Assembly: GCA_024867545.1 (NCBI GenBank)
Contig: JANFNE010000006.1
Location: 806,001 to 870,000 of the forward strand
Length of the DNA: 64,000 nucleotides
Origin: Phytopythium helicoides
Taxonomy: Eukaryota; Oomycota; Peronosporomycetes; Pythiales; Pythiaceae
Direction: 5' to 3'
The position numbers and the translations under genes were made by a program. The notes under the pieces are model-generated. The model saw only the letters and a list, made by a program, of their open reading frames with translations, was not told where the DNA came from and did not search any database. This document shows positions 34,209 through 45,322 of the stretch, in pieces. Positions within the stretch are counted from its first letter, which is position 1, and each line of letters opens with the position of its first letter.

Positions 34209-34216
34209 TATAAAAG
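34209..34216 (+). promoter_or_regulatory. TATA-like element
   Basis: TATAAAAG sits in a GC-rich context about 430 bp upstream of the PX-kinase ATG. It could be a core promoter element for a long 5' UTR or for a small undetected transcript. TATA boxes are uncommon in oomycete promoters. Confidence 0.3.
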
Positions 34217-34644
34217 TATACTCGGACACCCAGCCAGCTGCGTCAACGGAAGAGACTTCCTGTGAGATTCAGTATGGACGTACGGTAGGGTGCAGTACCG
34301 TGGCGGTCCGCCCGTCTGACCGCCCTTCCCCTATAAGTATAATCGACGTATAGTTTCGTATAGTAAAAGTGCAGGCCGCAATGAGCCCGTCCCGGGTCTT
34401 GTCGCGTCGCCCGAGCCCGGCCCGGCCCGTTTGACCAGCGCTGTCTTGGCGGGTGTATGCTCCGTTCCAGAGAGAAGATCAGAGCGACGGGGAGCCAGCG
34501 GCCCGGCCCGCCGCGCGCGAACCCGCCCGCGGCCGGCTTCCCTTCCTCGCGAGTATTTCGCCTTTCGGCCGGCGGCCACGTAGTGTCGCCCCGCGCCTCG
34601 CCGCCTCCGCCCCCCGCGCGCGTTTCGGACCGCAGCCGGCGACC

Positions 34645-36465
34645 ATGAGCGCGCTGGACGACGGGTACAAGGGCCCCAAGTTCATCGGCATCATCGGCCA
34701 CGAGAACATCAGCCACAACGGGTCCAAGACGACCGTCTACTTCGTGCAGGTGCAGGCGGGCGACGGCATGTTCGTCGTGCGCCACCGCTACCACGAGTTC
34801 AAGGACTTCTACGACAAGGTGCGTGGCGGATCGGGGGGAGGGCGAGGTGGACGGCGCGCGCCTAACCACCGTCTGCCGACGACCGACAGCTCACGGCCGA
34901 GGGCTACCGGTGCCCCGCGCTGCCGCCCAAGAAGTTCCTCGGGTCGTTCAACAAGGAGTTCATCGAGAAGCGCCAGCAGGAGCTCGCCTTCTGGCTCCAT
35001 CTGCTGTGCTCATGGGACCCCAGCTCGGGCTCGCCCGACCCGCGCCAGACCGAGCACTTCAAGGAGTTCATGCTCGCACACGTACGTGTAGAGATTCCGT
35101 CCGACTTGACGACTCCCGTAGGGTACTAACTCCGGAACTGGGAACTGGACTTGACCACTACAGAAGGAGCCGCTGGACAAGGTGGCTAACGTGGCGCGCG
35201 CGAACGACGCGCCGCCCAACTCCAACTCGTCGGACTCGGGAGAGAACGGCTCGTCGTCGCCCAACTCGGGTCTCTACGACACGCCCAAGACGACGCTGGA
35301 CGACTTTGAGCTGCTCAAGGTCATCGGAAAGGGCTCGTACGGCAAGGTCACGCTCGTGCGCAAGAAGGACTCCAAGCGCCTCTTTGCCATGAAGTCGCTC
35401 AACAAGAGCAACGTCAAGCGCCGCAACCAGGTCGAGCACACGCGCACTGAGCGCCGCGTGCTGGGCCGCGCCAAGCACCCCTTCATCGGTGCGTTCAAAG
35501 TCTCTTGGCACTATTTGCCGAACGGAAACTAACCTGTGCGCGCTCACACAACAGTGCACTTGCACTACGCGTTCCAGACGTCACAGAAGCTCTACTTCGT
35601 GCTGGACTACTGCCCAGGTGGCGAGCTCTTCTTCCACCTCTCTCGCATGGAGAAGTTCGAGCCGCCCATGGCCCGCTTTTACGCGGCCGAGATCACGCTC
35701 GCGCTTGAGCACCTCCACGACCTTGGCGTCGTCTACCGGTGCGTTCGCTAACTCCATCATGTATTTGTGCGCTGCATGAGCATCATGAGTAACTGACATT
35801 TTCCAATGCGCAACAGCGACCTCAAGCCCGAGAACATCCTGTTCGACTCGGTCGGCCACGTGCTCCTTGCTGACTTCGGACTTGCCAAGGAAGGCATCAC
35901 GGACGGCGCCGAGGGCACCAACTCGATGTGCGGGACTCCCGAGTACCTGCCGCCTGAGATCCTTGACCGCGTGGGTCACGGCACGGCCGTCGACTGGTGG
36001 GCGCTCGGCATGGTGCTGTACGAGATGCTGACGGGTCTGCCACCCTGGTACACACGCAACCGCCAGAAGCTGTTTGACCGTGTGCGCAACGCACCGCTGA
36101 CGTTCCCAGAGGAGGTTGAGCCGGCAGCCCGTAGCCTCATCAGCGGGCTGCTGAACCGTGACCCCACCGAGCGCCTTGGCAGCCGGTCGGCGGACGATGT
36201 CAAGAACCACGAGTACTTCCGCGGCATCAACTGGCAGGACCTGTACGACCGCAAGATCCCGCCGCCGTTCAACCCGTGCGCGAACACTGGCGAGGCCGAG
36301 GAGACGCGTAACTTCGAGGCCGAGTTCACCAAAATGCAGATCAACAGCGTTGAGAACTCGGCGCTGCGCGTGTCGGACGCGTCGCGTCCGTCCATGACGT
36401 TCCAGGGCTTCACGTACAACACGCCCAACGACCTGTCGATGAGCGCGTCCGTCGGCCGGGGCTGA
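34645..36465 (+). CDS. PX-domain AGC Ser/Thr protein kinase (SGK3-like)
   Basis: Five exons. The PX domain occupies about residues 10-115 ([35 protein letters not shown], then [20 protein letters not shown]), with the RYxxF signature of phosphoinositide-binding PX folds. The AGC kinase domain begins [20 protein letters not shown], with the ATP Lys in FAMKSL, catalytic [11 protein letters not shown] split by an intron, and [11 protein letters not shown]. The activation loop reads [15 protein letters not shown], so a Ser sits where SGK kinases have the PDK1-target Thr. The AGC tail carries a hydrophobic motif, FQGFTY. This suggests endosomal PI3P recruitment and PDK1/TORC2-type activation. The ATG at 34645 ([13 protein letters not shown]) gives a complete PX domain. 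Confidence 0.93.
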
Positions 36466-36667
36466 AGCTGAGCATCGCAAGCAAGCCAAGCCAAGCGCCG
36501 TGTACAAGGACCAAAAGACAGCAGTACAAACCAGAACAAGCCGGGGTAGGGCGGTCGAAGCCTTCTCCCCATTGGTGTCCCGACAGTGTTAGTGTGTTGA
36601 TGATGCGTGTGCGGGTGATTGGATTCAGGACAAACTAACGGGGAGACCGGCGGTTCCTTGCATCTCG

Positions 36668-38171
36668 TCACTCTTCCGTCCGCGCGACCTTCACGACCTT
36701 GTGCAGGTTGCGGTACTTGTCCTTGAGGTCCACATTCGTGCGGCGGTGCAGCACTTGGGCGTGCTTTGCCTTGATGAGCACCCACACGTTGGGCTGGTCC
36801 CCGAACTCGGCGTATCCATCCTCGAGCGCCGCCACCTCGTCCACTGACCAGGCCATGCGTCTACGCTTGCGCTTGATCCCCGTGGATGCTGGCGCGTCGG
36901 ACGAACCGCTGTCGGAGGCAACCGCCTCGTCCGTGTCTGTCGACGCGCAGACCTCCTGTTAGCTGGTCATAATCGTAGCCACATTCTGCTTCGAGTATAC
37001 CTGGAATTCGAGCAGACCACACGCCTTCCTCGTCTGCGCTGTCTTGACGCAACGAAGTGTTGTTGGCGTTCGGAGGATGCTCGTCACCTCGCCCTGCAGT
37101 CTCAGCGCGGACCGAATGCACGATCGACAGGTCGTTCCAAAGTTCGCGAGAGCGCCCGAACCGCTGCTCCAGCAGCTTCCGCGGCGCTCGCTTTCTGTCA
37201 ACGTAGCAACCGCTCCAATCAGTCGTCATTCCCACTGTCGGACGCATTGCTCGGACTTACGTTATCACCGTCTCACTCTCGTTCGTTGTCGGGAAAGCTC
37301 GCTCGATAGCCGTTTCGCCGAACGTAGCATTTTCAACGAGCGACAGCGCGCGTCTCATGTCTCGTCTGAAGGCTGCGTCGGCGATCAAATGCTGTTCGCG
37401 CAGTGCTCCCCACTCCGTCTGATAACATCACACGGTAATCCTCGTCAGCAAACCGCCATGAACCGCACACTCGCCGTAAACAATGTCGTGCCTTGGGGTC
37501 GTCGGACCGGAATACAGCCATGTACGCTTCAAGGAACTGACCGAGGGTGCTTTCGCTCTGCCCGGTTGGAAAGAGCTCGTCCAGAACTAGCAGCATCAGC
37601 TCCAGCACGCCTTCGGCGCGGCGCAGCTGCTCGCGATTCTGCCGAAAATCGTCTGAATCGGCCCCGCTCGCCTCGAATGCCGCCTGGAAGCGTTCGACAA
37701 GCAGCTGGCCACCAAATCACCACCATCAGTAGCAGCAATATACTCCTCGCACAGAGAGAAGCCCTCCAGACGCACGTGCATCACGAGCGGCGACGTAAAG
37801 AGTGCCAGACGCAGCGCGTCCGGAATCTTGGCGTACTGCAGAGAGAGAGCAACGTGTCAACCAGCACACTCATGAAAACACAACCACGGCCGCTATCACC
37901 AGCTGCATAAGTCGCTCGAAGAGGAAGACGGCGTCCACGGGCTGCTGAACGTCGCCCAGCTCCTCGCGCATGGCCGCGAGCAGCGCGCGCCATCGCGCGG
38001 GGCTGTCGGCCGCCAGCGGCATCCCCAGCTGCTCCAGCACGCGCACCACAGCTACAGCGGGGTCAGCAGCGTAGTTGAGACCTCCAGCGGCTGCGACGGC
38101 GCACCCTTGGACTCCTCCAGCGCCCCGTAGGCGCTCAGGAAGCCCGCCACGGCCTCGAGCGCCGCGCGCAT
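36668..38171 (-). CDS. Telomere-repeat-binding-factor-like protein with C-terminal telobox Myb domain
   Basis: Multi-exon gene. The last exon codes for a basic patch (IKRKRRRMAWSVDEVAALED) and a single Myb domain ending VDLKDKYRNLHKVVK. VDLKDKWR is the telobox signature of TRF and plant telomere-binding proteins; here the Trp is Tyr. The upstream exons are helical (MRAALEAVAGFLSAYGALEE, VVRVLEQLGMPLA, VDAVFLFERLMQL, YAKIPDALRLALFTSPLVMH, GVLELMLLVLDELFPTG, HLIADAAFRRDMRRALSLVE), a layout like a TRF homology dimerisation domain followed by a linker, but sequence identity to that domain is not evident. An acidic linker (DSADEEGEVCASTDTDEAVA) is made by splicing at a GTGTGG donor. One intron near 37.67-37.74 kb could not be fixed; a frame change is needed there. 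Confidence 0.72.
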
Positions 38172-38400
38172 GTTGAAAAAATTGCGCGTTCGATTTGAAA
38201 AAATGCTTGCCATTTTGGTCGTGAGAGTCACTAAAGCGAAACTATTTGACTTCCAACGTGGCCACCGTCGAGCAGCATGACATGCAGCTTGCATGCAAGC
38301 GCTTTCAAGAGCTTTGCTATCCACTTGAATACAGCATGGCTCATTCCGCCAACATGTACACATTCACCTTGCCTATGATCCGCATTTGAGCCGGTGCCGG

Positions 38401-41400
38401 TCACTCGGACGAGCTGTCGTCGCCCGCGAGCTGCACGTCGACGACGCGGAAGCCGTCGAAGAATTCCTTGTAGCTGATGACACCGTCCTTGTTGACGTCA
38501 AGGAATGCAATGAGCTCCTCCATCTGGTCGTCCGACAGCGGCGAGTTGAGAACCACATTGAACGCCGAGATACCTGCGCGGAACTCATCCTTGCTGATGA
38601 CACCCGTGTTCGACCGGTCGAACATGCGGAACGCATTGCGAATATGGATGCGGTGCTGGTAAAACACGTTCGACACCTGCTGCAGCACCGAGTTCTGCCA
38701 TGTCATGTCACCAGTGCCGGCCGATTGCTTCTCACGCACATCCTGGACAGCGAATGCCGCTACGAACTCCTTGTAGTCGATGGAGTGCCCACCATCTGTG
38801 TCAACAGCGTCCATGATGCGGTCCAGCAATGACGGCGAGAACGCAAACCCGAGCTGGGTGAGCGCCTTTTCGAACTCGTTGCGGCTGAGCACTCCGTCTT
38901 GGTTGACATCAAAGTGGTAGAAGTGATACTTGAGCGAGCCTTCACGTGCCAGCAACGCCTTGCCGATCTGCAGCAGCGCGTCCATCGTCTCGGCGTCCAC
39001 ATTGGTGGCAGGCGCCGGCGCGAAAGTCGGCTGGGACTCGTCCACGCTCGAAATGCGACGAGCAAAGACAGGCTCGTCGGACGGTGGGGGCGGCGGAGGC
39101 AACTCATCTTCCGATGCCTTGGCCGTGTCGTCGACATCAGGCGATAGCTGCGACGGAGATGGGAGTGGAGATGGAGAGGGCTCCGGCAGCTCAGCGTCAA
39201 TATCGACGTCGTCGCCATGCACGCTCGAAGACAGCGAGACCGAGCCGGACGTTGAGCGCGAGTTCTTGGTGAAAATAACCTCAAAGCGCTGCGCGAACTC
39301 TCCAAAGTCGATGCGGCCATCGTCGTTCGCATCGGCAGTGCGCATGAGTGCGAACACTTGCTGATCCGACAGACCCGTATCCATTTTCTTGAGTGCATTT
39401 GAAAACTCGTCGAACTCAATGTATCCGTTCGCATCGGCATCGAACACCTGGAATGCTTGGTTCAGGTCACCCGCACCCATCGCAATGAACAGCTTCTTGC
39501 AGATAAGAGAAATGATGGACTCTTGCCAGCCGCTGCTATCAATGGCGTCGTTTTCGATGCGATAGCGAGCAAGGAAGCGAGAGTAATTGATGAGCCCCGT
39601 CGCCTCGTCCGCATCCGCGAGCTGCTTCTGATAGGTGAGGAAGGGTAGGTCTAGCTGCAAGACAGAGCGCAAGGCTTCTGCCCACACGAGACGAGGCACC
39701 GCCCCATGGTGTTCTTGATCATGCTGCGTAAAGTACCAGTAGAGTGACGGGCGGTGGTCGCAAATGCGCTCCGCAATCATACGCAGCGTGTCTTCCTCAA
39801 GCACACCTTGCATGGCTGCCACTTCTCTTTTCTGTGCCGCTTCTTCCTCTTCCTTCCGTGCCTGCTCGTCGGTCTTTGTCGTCTCACTTTCACTAGCAGA
39901 GAACTCGATTGAGTCAAGTGTGCGCGCGTAGAACTGCTGGATCTCGGGCTGCAGTTCCGGTCCGAGGGTAAGGAACGCACCCTTGTTCATTTGGGTTCCG
40001 CAGTAGCGAGACGCCGAGAACAAAGTGATCAGCCGACCTCCATGAAGGATTTCGAAGCCCTCCGGCACGCATTCGTGGGAGCGAATAATCAATGCCACAC
40101 GGTTCACCAAGCAGAAATTGTTGGTCACATCCACACCAAACTCAACACCAGCGCCGCGCTCGGATGGCTGGCGGCTCGAAATTGCGCGCGGGTCACTCCA
40201 CAGCATATCCTCAAATAGCTTGTCCTCGAAGCCAGTCTGGTGTAGTGGTGGCTCGCGCTTTCGAGAAATGGCCTTCAAGTGCGCCAGCGTCACGTTGTCA
40301 CGGGAGAAGAGACCGCCGTGGACAACAAAGATCTTTTGTTGCAGCAGCGCACATAGTGGCAGACTTTCAAATAACGTCTGGAACTGCTCGAACATGGACA
40401 CGGGGCGGTCAGGATCCTTTTCCTCATCCTCGTCGCCATCCAAGCCCGAGTACTTGGACCAAATCTCGTCTTCAAAACCCATCCATGAGTTCTGGTTTCG
40501 TGATTCGTGATTTCCGCGGTTCAGAAAGACGCTCTTGGGGTATAGCAGCATGAACATAAGTAGCGTGAGGACTACTTCAGTGCCATACAGCCCGCGATCG
40601 ACAAAGTCACCGTTGAAGAGGTATTTGTTCGTTGGCGAGGGCAGCCCGTTGATCGCGAAAATTGTGTACAAATCCTGGAGTTGGCCGTGGAGGTCACCCA
40701 CCACTGTGAGTTTGTCGCCTTCGGCGAGCACAATCTCCTGGAGTGTTGGGAGCGGCGAGAAGATCCGAGTTGCCTCCTTCAAAATCTCACTCACATACTT
40801 GTGGTGCAAAATAGTGCCGCGCTTGAACGATTCGAGGAGTGAGAGCACATTCGAGAGGCGCAGGGGCCAGGTCACGTGCGGTCCACGGTACGAAGGGCCG
40901 ACCGAGAGCTTGGACAGATCCGAAGTTGTCCGCGTCAGCGACTGGAATCGATCATATCACCAGTTAGTTGAAGAAATCATGACTATCACAGGAACAGTTT
41001 AGCGTACGTTTTGCTTGGTCAGCTGTGCGAGTGTGTGCTCGGCCGACTTGAACTGCGCCGAGCGCTTGAGATTGAGCTGCTCCTGGTTGTTGTCCAGCAG
41101 GTTCCATGCGTGCGCAAACACAAGTTGCCGGAACTAGATGCCACACGTGTCCAGTTTCACTGTAAGTCCTCCAGCGCTCTCGTCAAGCAGCCTTGTCACC
41201 AAACTTCACACCTTTTGCGCAGCGCGGAAGCGCAGCCACGCGCTCTGGACGACGCACGCAGCCGCGTCCTCGGGGGAGAAGGGCTGCACGACCACCCGCG
41301 CACCAACACCTTAGTAACGCAGCTCCCTCAATGAACCCACAGCACGCTCCCCAAACCCACCGCGAGCTTGTCGACGCGCACAAAGAGCCCAAAGTTGGGC

Positions 41401-41712
41401 TTGCAGTCAAACAGGCGGCGGCCGTCGGGCGCGAGGCCGTCCGAGTCTCCGCGCGCGCGGTCGAGCTCCACGCCGACGAGCAGCGCGGCGTCGTCGTTCC
41501 CCTTGGGTTCTGCCAGCTCCTCCGGCACATAGCGCACAGTCTGTGGGGAACAAGGAGAAAGTCCGTCGCCAAGGGCAACCACCACCACAAGGCGCGAGCA
41601 ACACGTCAGCCGGCGCCAAGCAAATAAGGAGACAGGCGGGGGCGCGTACCCCTGCGTGCTTGCCGAGCACGAGCACGCGGGCGCCCAGGACGGCGACGCG
41701 CTCGGTCGCCAT
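38401..41712 (-). CDS. CAP-Gly / IQ / PPEF-type phosphatase / six EF-hand fusion protein
   Basis: Five exons, about 1000 residues. Exons 1-2 splice in phase 0 to make a CAP-Gly domain: VAVLGARVLVLGKHAGTVRY, LVGVELDRARGDSDGL and NFGLFVRVDKL; the usual GKNDG is GDSDG. The next exon carries an IQ-like motif, AAACVVQSAWLRFRAAQK. Then the PPP phosphatase: LTVVGDLHGQLQDLYTIFAI, FNGDFVDRGLYG, FLNRGNHESRNQNSWMGFED, IFVVHGGLFS, IIRSHECVPEGF. The C-terminal half holds six EF-hand loops (DADANGYIEFDEF, DANDDGRIDFGEF, DVNQDGVLSRNEF, DTDGGHSIDYKEF, DRSNTGVISKDEF, DVNKDGVISYKEF) with a disordered acidic/Pro spacer in the middle. PPEF/RdgC enzymes have IQ, phosphatase and EF-hands; CAP-Gly, a microtubule plus-end module, is extra. 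The role is inferred as a calcium-regulated phosphatase on microtubules or the flagellar apparatus. Confidence 0.88.
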
Positions 41713-41997
41713 GGGCCACGGCGCAGCGACGCGCGGCTGTTTGCTGGCGGGGGGCGGGGGCGCGGCGGGCGGCGGCGGGCGCTTCGTCGCTCGGCGGGGG
41801 GCGGACCGCGACGCAGGGCGAGGCGGTCGGCGTCCGTCGTACCCACGAGAATGCGAGTCACCTCAGGTTGGAAGCGTGCCGCGGGGGTAAAACGCTACGC
41901 TTTACCATAAATAGCCTCTGTTTACGCGCGCCGGCAAATCAGTCGGTAATTCCGCGCGCCCGCGGTGGCCGCACAGCGACGGCGGGGAAGGGCGAGC

Positions 41998-44218
41998 ATG
42001 AAGCTGCCGCTGGCGCCGTCCGACGCGCAGGTGCGGCAGCCTTGACTTGCGCTTTGTATGTGGACGGCGCTCACACGGGCGCTCGCTGCAGCTGCGGAGG
42101 CGGTACATGGCGCTGCTGCACGGCGAGCCCGTGTTTGGTAGGTGAACCTGCTCGAATTGACTGCTGCGGAAGAGTGGGCGTGGTGGCTGACGGCGCCCTG
42201 CTCGCGCAAGAAGACGACAGCGACCGCATGATCGACAGCGAGTACGCGCGCTGGAGAGAGCTCAAGCGCATGGTCATCGTCTACGGGCTCCCGCGCGAGG
42301 ACGCCGCGGGCTTCTCGCCTTCGAAGGGCTTTCGAGCCAGCACAGACGAAGATGAAGAGCTGTCGCCGTCGTCGGCAGCGGAGGATGCGTCCTCGAGTGC
42401 AGAGGTTGATGAAGAAGAAAAATGCAACCCGTCGTCGTGCTCGCTGCGCGGACAGATCTGGAAGGTGTTTCTGGGCGTGGAGACGGACGCCACGAGTGCA
42501 GATGAGTACGCCAAGCTTGTAGAGCGCGGCGCGTCCAAATGTGATGGAGATATCCGCAACGACACATTCCGGACTTTCCGAGGCGACCCAGCATTTGCGC
42601 AACGCGTGCCGGAAGAGAAGCTGGTGCGCCTGCTCAACGTTTTCATAAACGAACTGGTGAGTTGCTGTAGCTCAATTGAGCGTGCTGTGGCGTGCTGATC
42701 AAGCCATGTTCTCCCATACAGGGATCGCGGTCTGCTGATGAAGATCCGCGAACCGAGACAGATACCACCCAGCAGCCAGGGATGCCACGATACATTCGGT
42801 GAGTGAGCTTCTGTGGGCCAATTTGGGACAAATCGTATGGAGACTTACTTTATTTGGGCCTTAGTTATGTGCAGGGCATGAACATCTTGTGTGCCCCACT
42901 GCTATATGTGCTCCCAGAGGCGGACGCGTACTACACGTTTTGCCAGCTGATCGTGCGCCACTGTCCTCAATACATGGCACCGCAGCTCAAGGGCGTCGAG
43001 CAAGGCTGCGTCCTTGTTGACAAGTGTCTTCAGATGGTTCGTGTTTATCTATGGTATCATCGGATGAACTGCGGCCTTTACTCATGATTTGGTTTGATGG
43101 TTGTGAACAGCTGGACCCGGATTTGTTTCAACACCTGTCGAAGCGGGGGATCACAGCCCGCATTTACGCATTGCCTCTCATACTCAGCCTTTTTGCATGT
43201 GTTCCTCCGCTGCCGGAACTCTTGCGCGTGTGGGATGTGGTTCGTATGTGTTTTATGCTAGTCCTTACATTTGGTATGCTAACGTTGCCACGTTGATGGT
43301 CGCTGCAGTTATTTGCCATGGGCGTGCACTTTGTTGTGTTGCTCGCTGTCGCACACACTGTACTGCTCCGTGAGCAGCTGCTCCAAAAGTACGTCGATTC
43401 TTGCGGCTTCATCCTCAACTGTATCGCTCGGAATGTTCATGAGCGTGTGACCGTGCAAACACAGGGACATGGATCTTATGAAGGTGCTGAGTCTGCGGTT
43501 CGCCCCACCGCTTCAGGCCGACCTGCTCGTGTCTGTAGCGCTGCAGCTTCTGCATCGCTTACCAGACGATCTCATTTACGAGATAGCTCGACATCCATTT
43601 GAGGATCCGGACGCTCCTTCGAGTTTGCCGTTCGCCCCCGCAATTACCTCTACTATCGTCGACCAGATGCGGAAGCAAAACAGCCGCAAGTGTGAGTTGA
43701 TGAAGTTGCGGTGAACTCTTTTATTTCAGCAGGCTAACAATGTCGTGTGTGGGTTCGTTGACAGCCCGGGTATCATCACGATCTCGAAGGTCACTTCGAG
43801 GTAGCGATAGGGAGAAAGCGGAGGCAGAGCGAGCCGCAGCTGCGGCGTCAAGAGCGGTCGCAACTGGCTCATCCACTGTAGTGGCGCGACCACGATGGAA
43901 GTTATGAAGGTTCGTGAGGAAGTACTTTTGCTTTAAGTAGCGCCGCCACCCACTTGCAGAACGGGCCGAGGGATATTCTGATGCTCGTGGTGGTCGGAAG
44001 TACTTCCTCACGACCTAAAGTGTGAGCCTAGAGCTCTGCGGCGAGGCAACGTTTCCTCGCTTGCTGGTGTCTTCGATCAAGCAGATGCATTAATCTGCTC
44101 CGAGACACCCGATCGCCCATTGCAATTCTCCAACACTAGTCATCGCGTAGTACGCGGCACCATCACAGCGCAGTTGCCCAAGGACCCGAGCCTCATCGAG
44201 GCAGGACTGGCACGCTAG
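41998..44218 (+). CDS. TBC-domain Rab GTPase-activating protein, Bub2/Cdc16-like
   Basis: Multi-exon gene. Exon 1 (MKLPLAPSDAQ) splices to LRRRYMALLHGEPVF, then EDDSDRMIDSEYARWRELKR. An acidic spacer precedes CSLRGQIWKVFLGVETDATS, SKCDGDIRNDTFRTFRGDP, EEKLVRLLNVFINE, YVQGMNILCAPLLYVLPEAD, LDPDLFQHLSKRGITARIYA and LPELLRVWDV, the order of TBC motifs, closest to the Bub2 group that controls septum or mitotic-exit GTPases. The finger residues are partly changed, so catalysis is uncertain. The 3' end is ambiguous. Reading through gives a stop at 43905-43907 after ARPRWKL. Splicing 43901-44031 continues as WKALRRGNVSSLAGVFDQAD to TAG 44216-44218, which looks more protein-like and is used here. Confidence 0.8.
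43912..44013. repeat. Perfect 16-bp inverted repeat, 70-bp loop
   Basis: TCGTGAGGAAGTACTT (43912-43927) is exactly complementary to AAGTACTTCCTCACGA (43998-44013). It sits just inside the proposed last intron of the TBC gene. Confidence 0.9.
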
Positions 44219-44367
44219 CACCACCTTCCTCGAAGTACAGTAGTAGTGATTATGAGCATTGCTCAGCAAAAAAACCGATTGTCTATTGCAGCAAACACTT
44301 GGTTGCTTGATATTCGCAAAGCCCTAGAGTAGTAACCACCTCGAAACGATGGCAACACTCACTTAGC

Positions 44368-45133
44368 TCACCGCCGCGCGCCACGGAATTTTGGGCGAGC
44401 AGCGCGGCGCTCGGCCTTCTCCTTGCGCTTTGCAGCCGCAGGGTCGTCATCCTCGTTGTCGGCCGGGTCGGGCGTGAAGACATAGTTGAGAAGCATGCGG
44501 CCGCCATGGTAGAGCAGGAACCCGGGGATCTGCATGTTTTAAACGCATGCCAATCTTCAGTGTCGTCAAAGAAAGCTGCAAGGAGCCATTCCATCCCACT
44601 CACCGCGAGGTACGCGAGCCAAAAGTAGTCGGACACGAGCAGCCCTGCCTGCACGAAGAGCGTGATGATGAGCACATCCATGGCGTACCTGTGTCCACAA
44701 CGACAGCAGTGTCAGCGTTACGCTCGCAGTCGTCCCTCCGCAGCAATTCCCCCCACGTACTCGCTCGATCCGCCCTCCTCGGCCGCGCCGACGACCCACG
44801 AGTAGCTCAAGTACGTGGATCCTAGCAGGAATGCGTAGCCCGCGAGCGTCCAGCTGGTGATGCTCGCGTAGTGCCACACGATGCGGTACAGGAAGTAGAG
44901 CACCTGCGCGACCACGAGAGAGCGAGCGGGTCAGCCTCCCAGTCGAGAAAGCGAGGAGCGACAGGAGCGACAGGCGCCGCACGTTAATGGGCACGATCCA
45001 CTGCTGCAGGCGCGAGCTGAGCGATGCGCTGGCGCGCTGCGCCTTCTTGGCCGCCTGGTTCGCCTGCTCATCGGGCGAGAGCGAGCGTCAGAGGGCGGGG
45101 GCGGCGCGCGCAGAGGCAGCAGCAGCGCACCAT
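44368..45133 (-). CDS. TMEM208: TMEM208 / SND2-like ER membrane protein
   Basis: Five exons, about 165 residues. The start codon stands alone: ATG (45133-45131) is followed directly by a 67-nt intron (45130-45064, GTGCGC...GAGCAG), then ANQAAKKAQRASASLSSRLQ. Next exons give VLYFLYRIVWHYASITSWTL, YAFLLGSTYLSYSWVVG, YAMDVLIITLFVQAGLLVSD, YFWLAYLAIPGFLLYHGG, and a basic tail KRKEKAERRAARPKFRGARR before TGA 44368-44370. The order (basic N-terminus, paired hydrophobic segments, a second pair, charged tail) is that of TMEM208/Snd2, which helps insert proteins into the ER by an SRP-independent route. Confidence 0.85.
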
Positions 45134-45322
45134 GGGGAGGTGGTCGGGGAAGGTGTCGTGGTGGGATGGCAGGGTCCAGAAGGGTGAAGATGTTGCGCGA
45201 AGGTGGATTGTAGCTGCGTTTGCGATTGGGCAAACAGTATCCAATGGCCTTACGATATCAATGCTCAACGCGGATGTGATTGGGTGGGAGGCGGACGAAT
45301 CAACTGCTCCGCTGTGTACAGT

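Larger units (their letters stand above)
33412..34644. other. Intergenic region, 1.23 kb, GC-rich
   Basis: This holds the GH5 3' flank and the PX-kinase upstream region. Open frames on both strands are low-complexity products of GC-rich DNA with no recognisable domain. An inverted CCAAT (ATTGG) is at 33482-33486 and a TATA-like element at 34209-34216. Confidence 0.4.

Noticed and set aside
33633..34265. Overlapping Arg/Pro-rich frames on both strands
   Set aside because: GC-rich low-complexity products with no domain and no consistent frame; treated as intergenic.
44082..44101. Short palindrome AGCAGAT/ATCTGCT
   Set aside because: Seven-base arms inside a likely coding exon; too short to claim a function.
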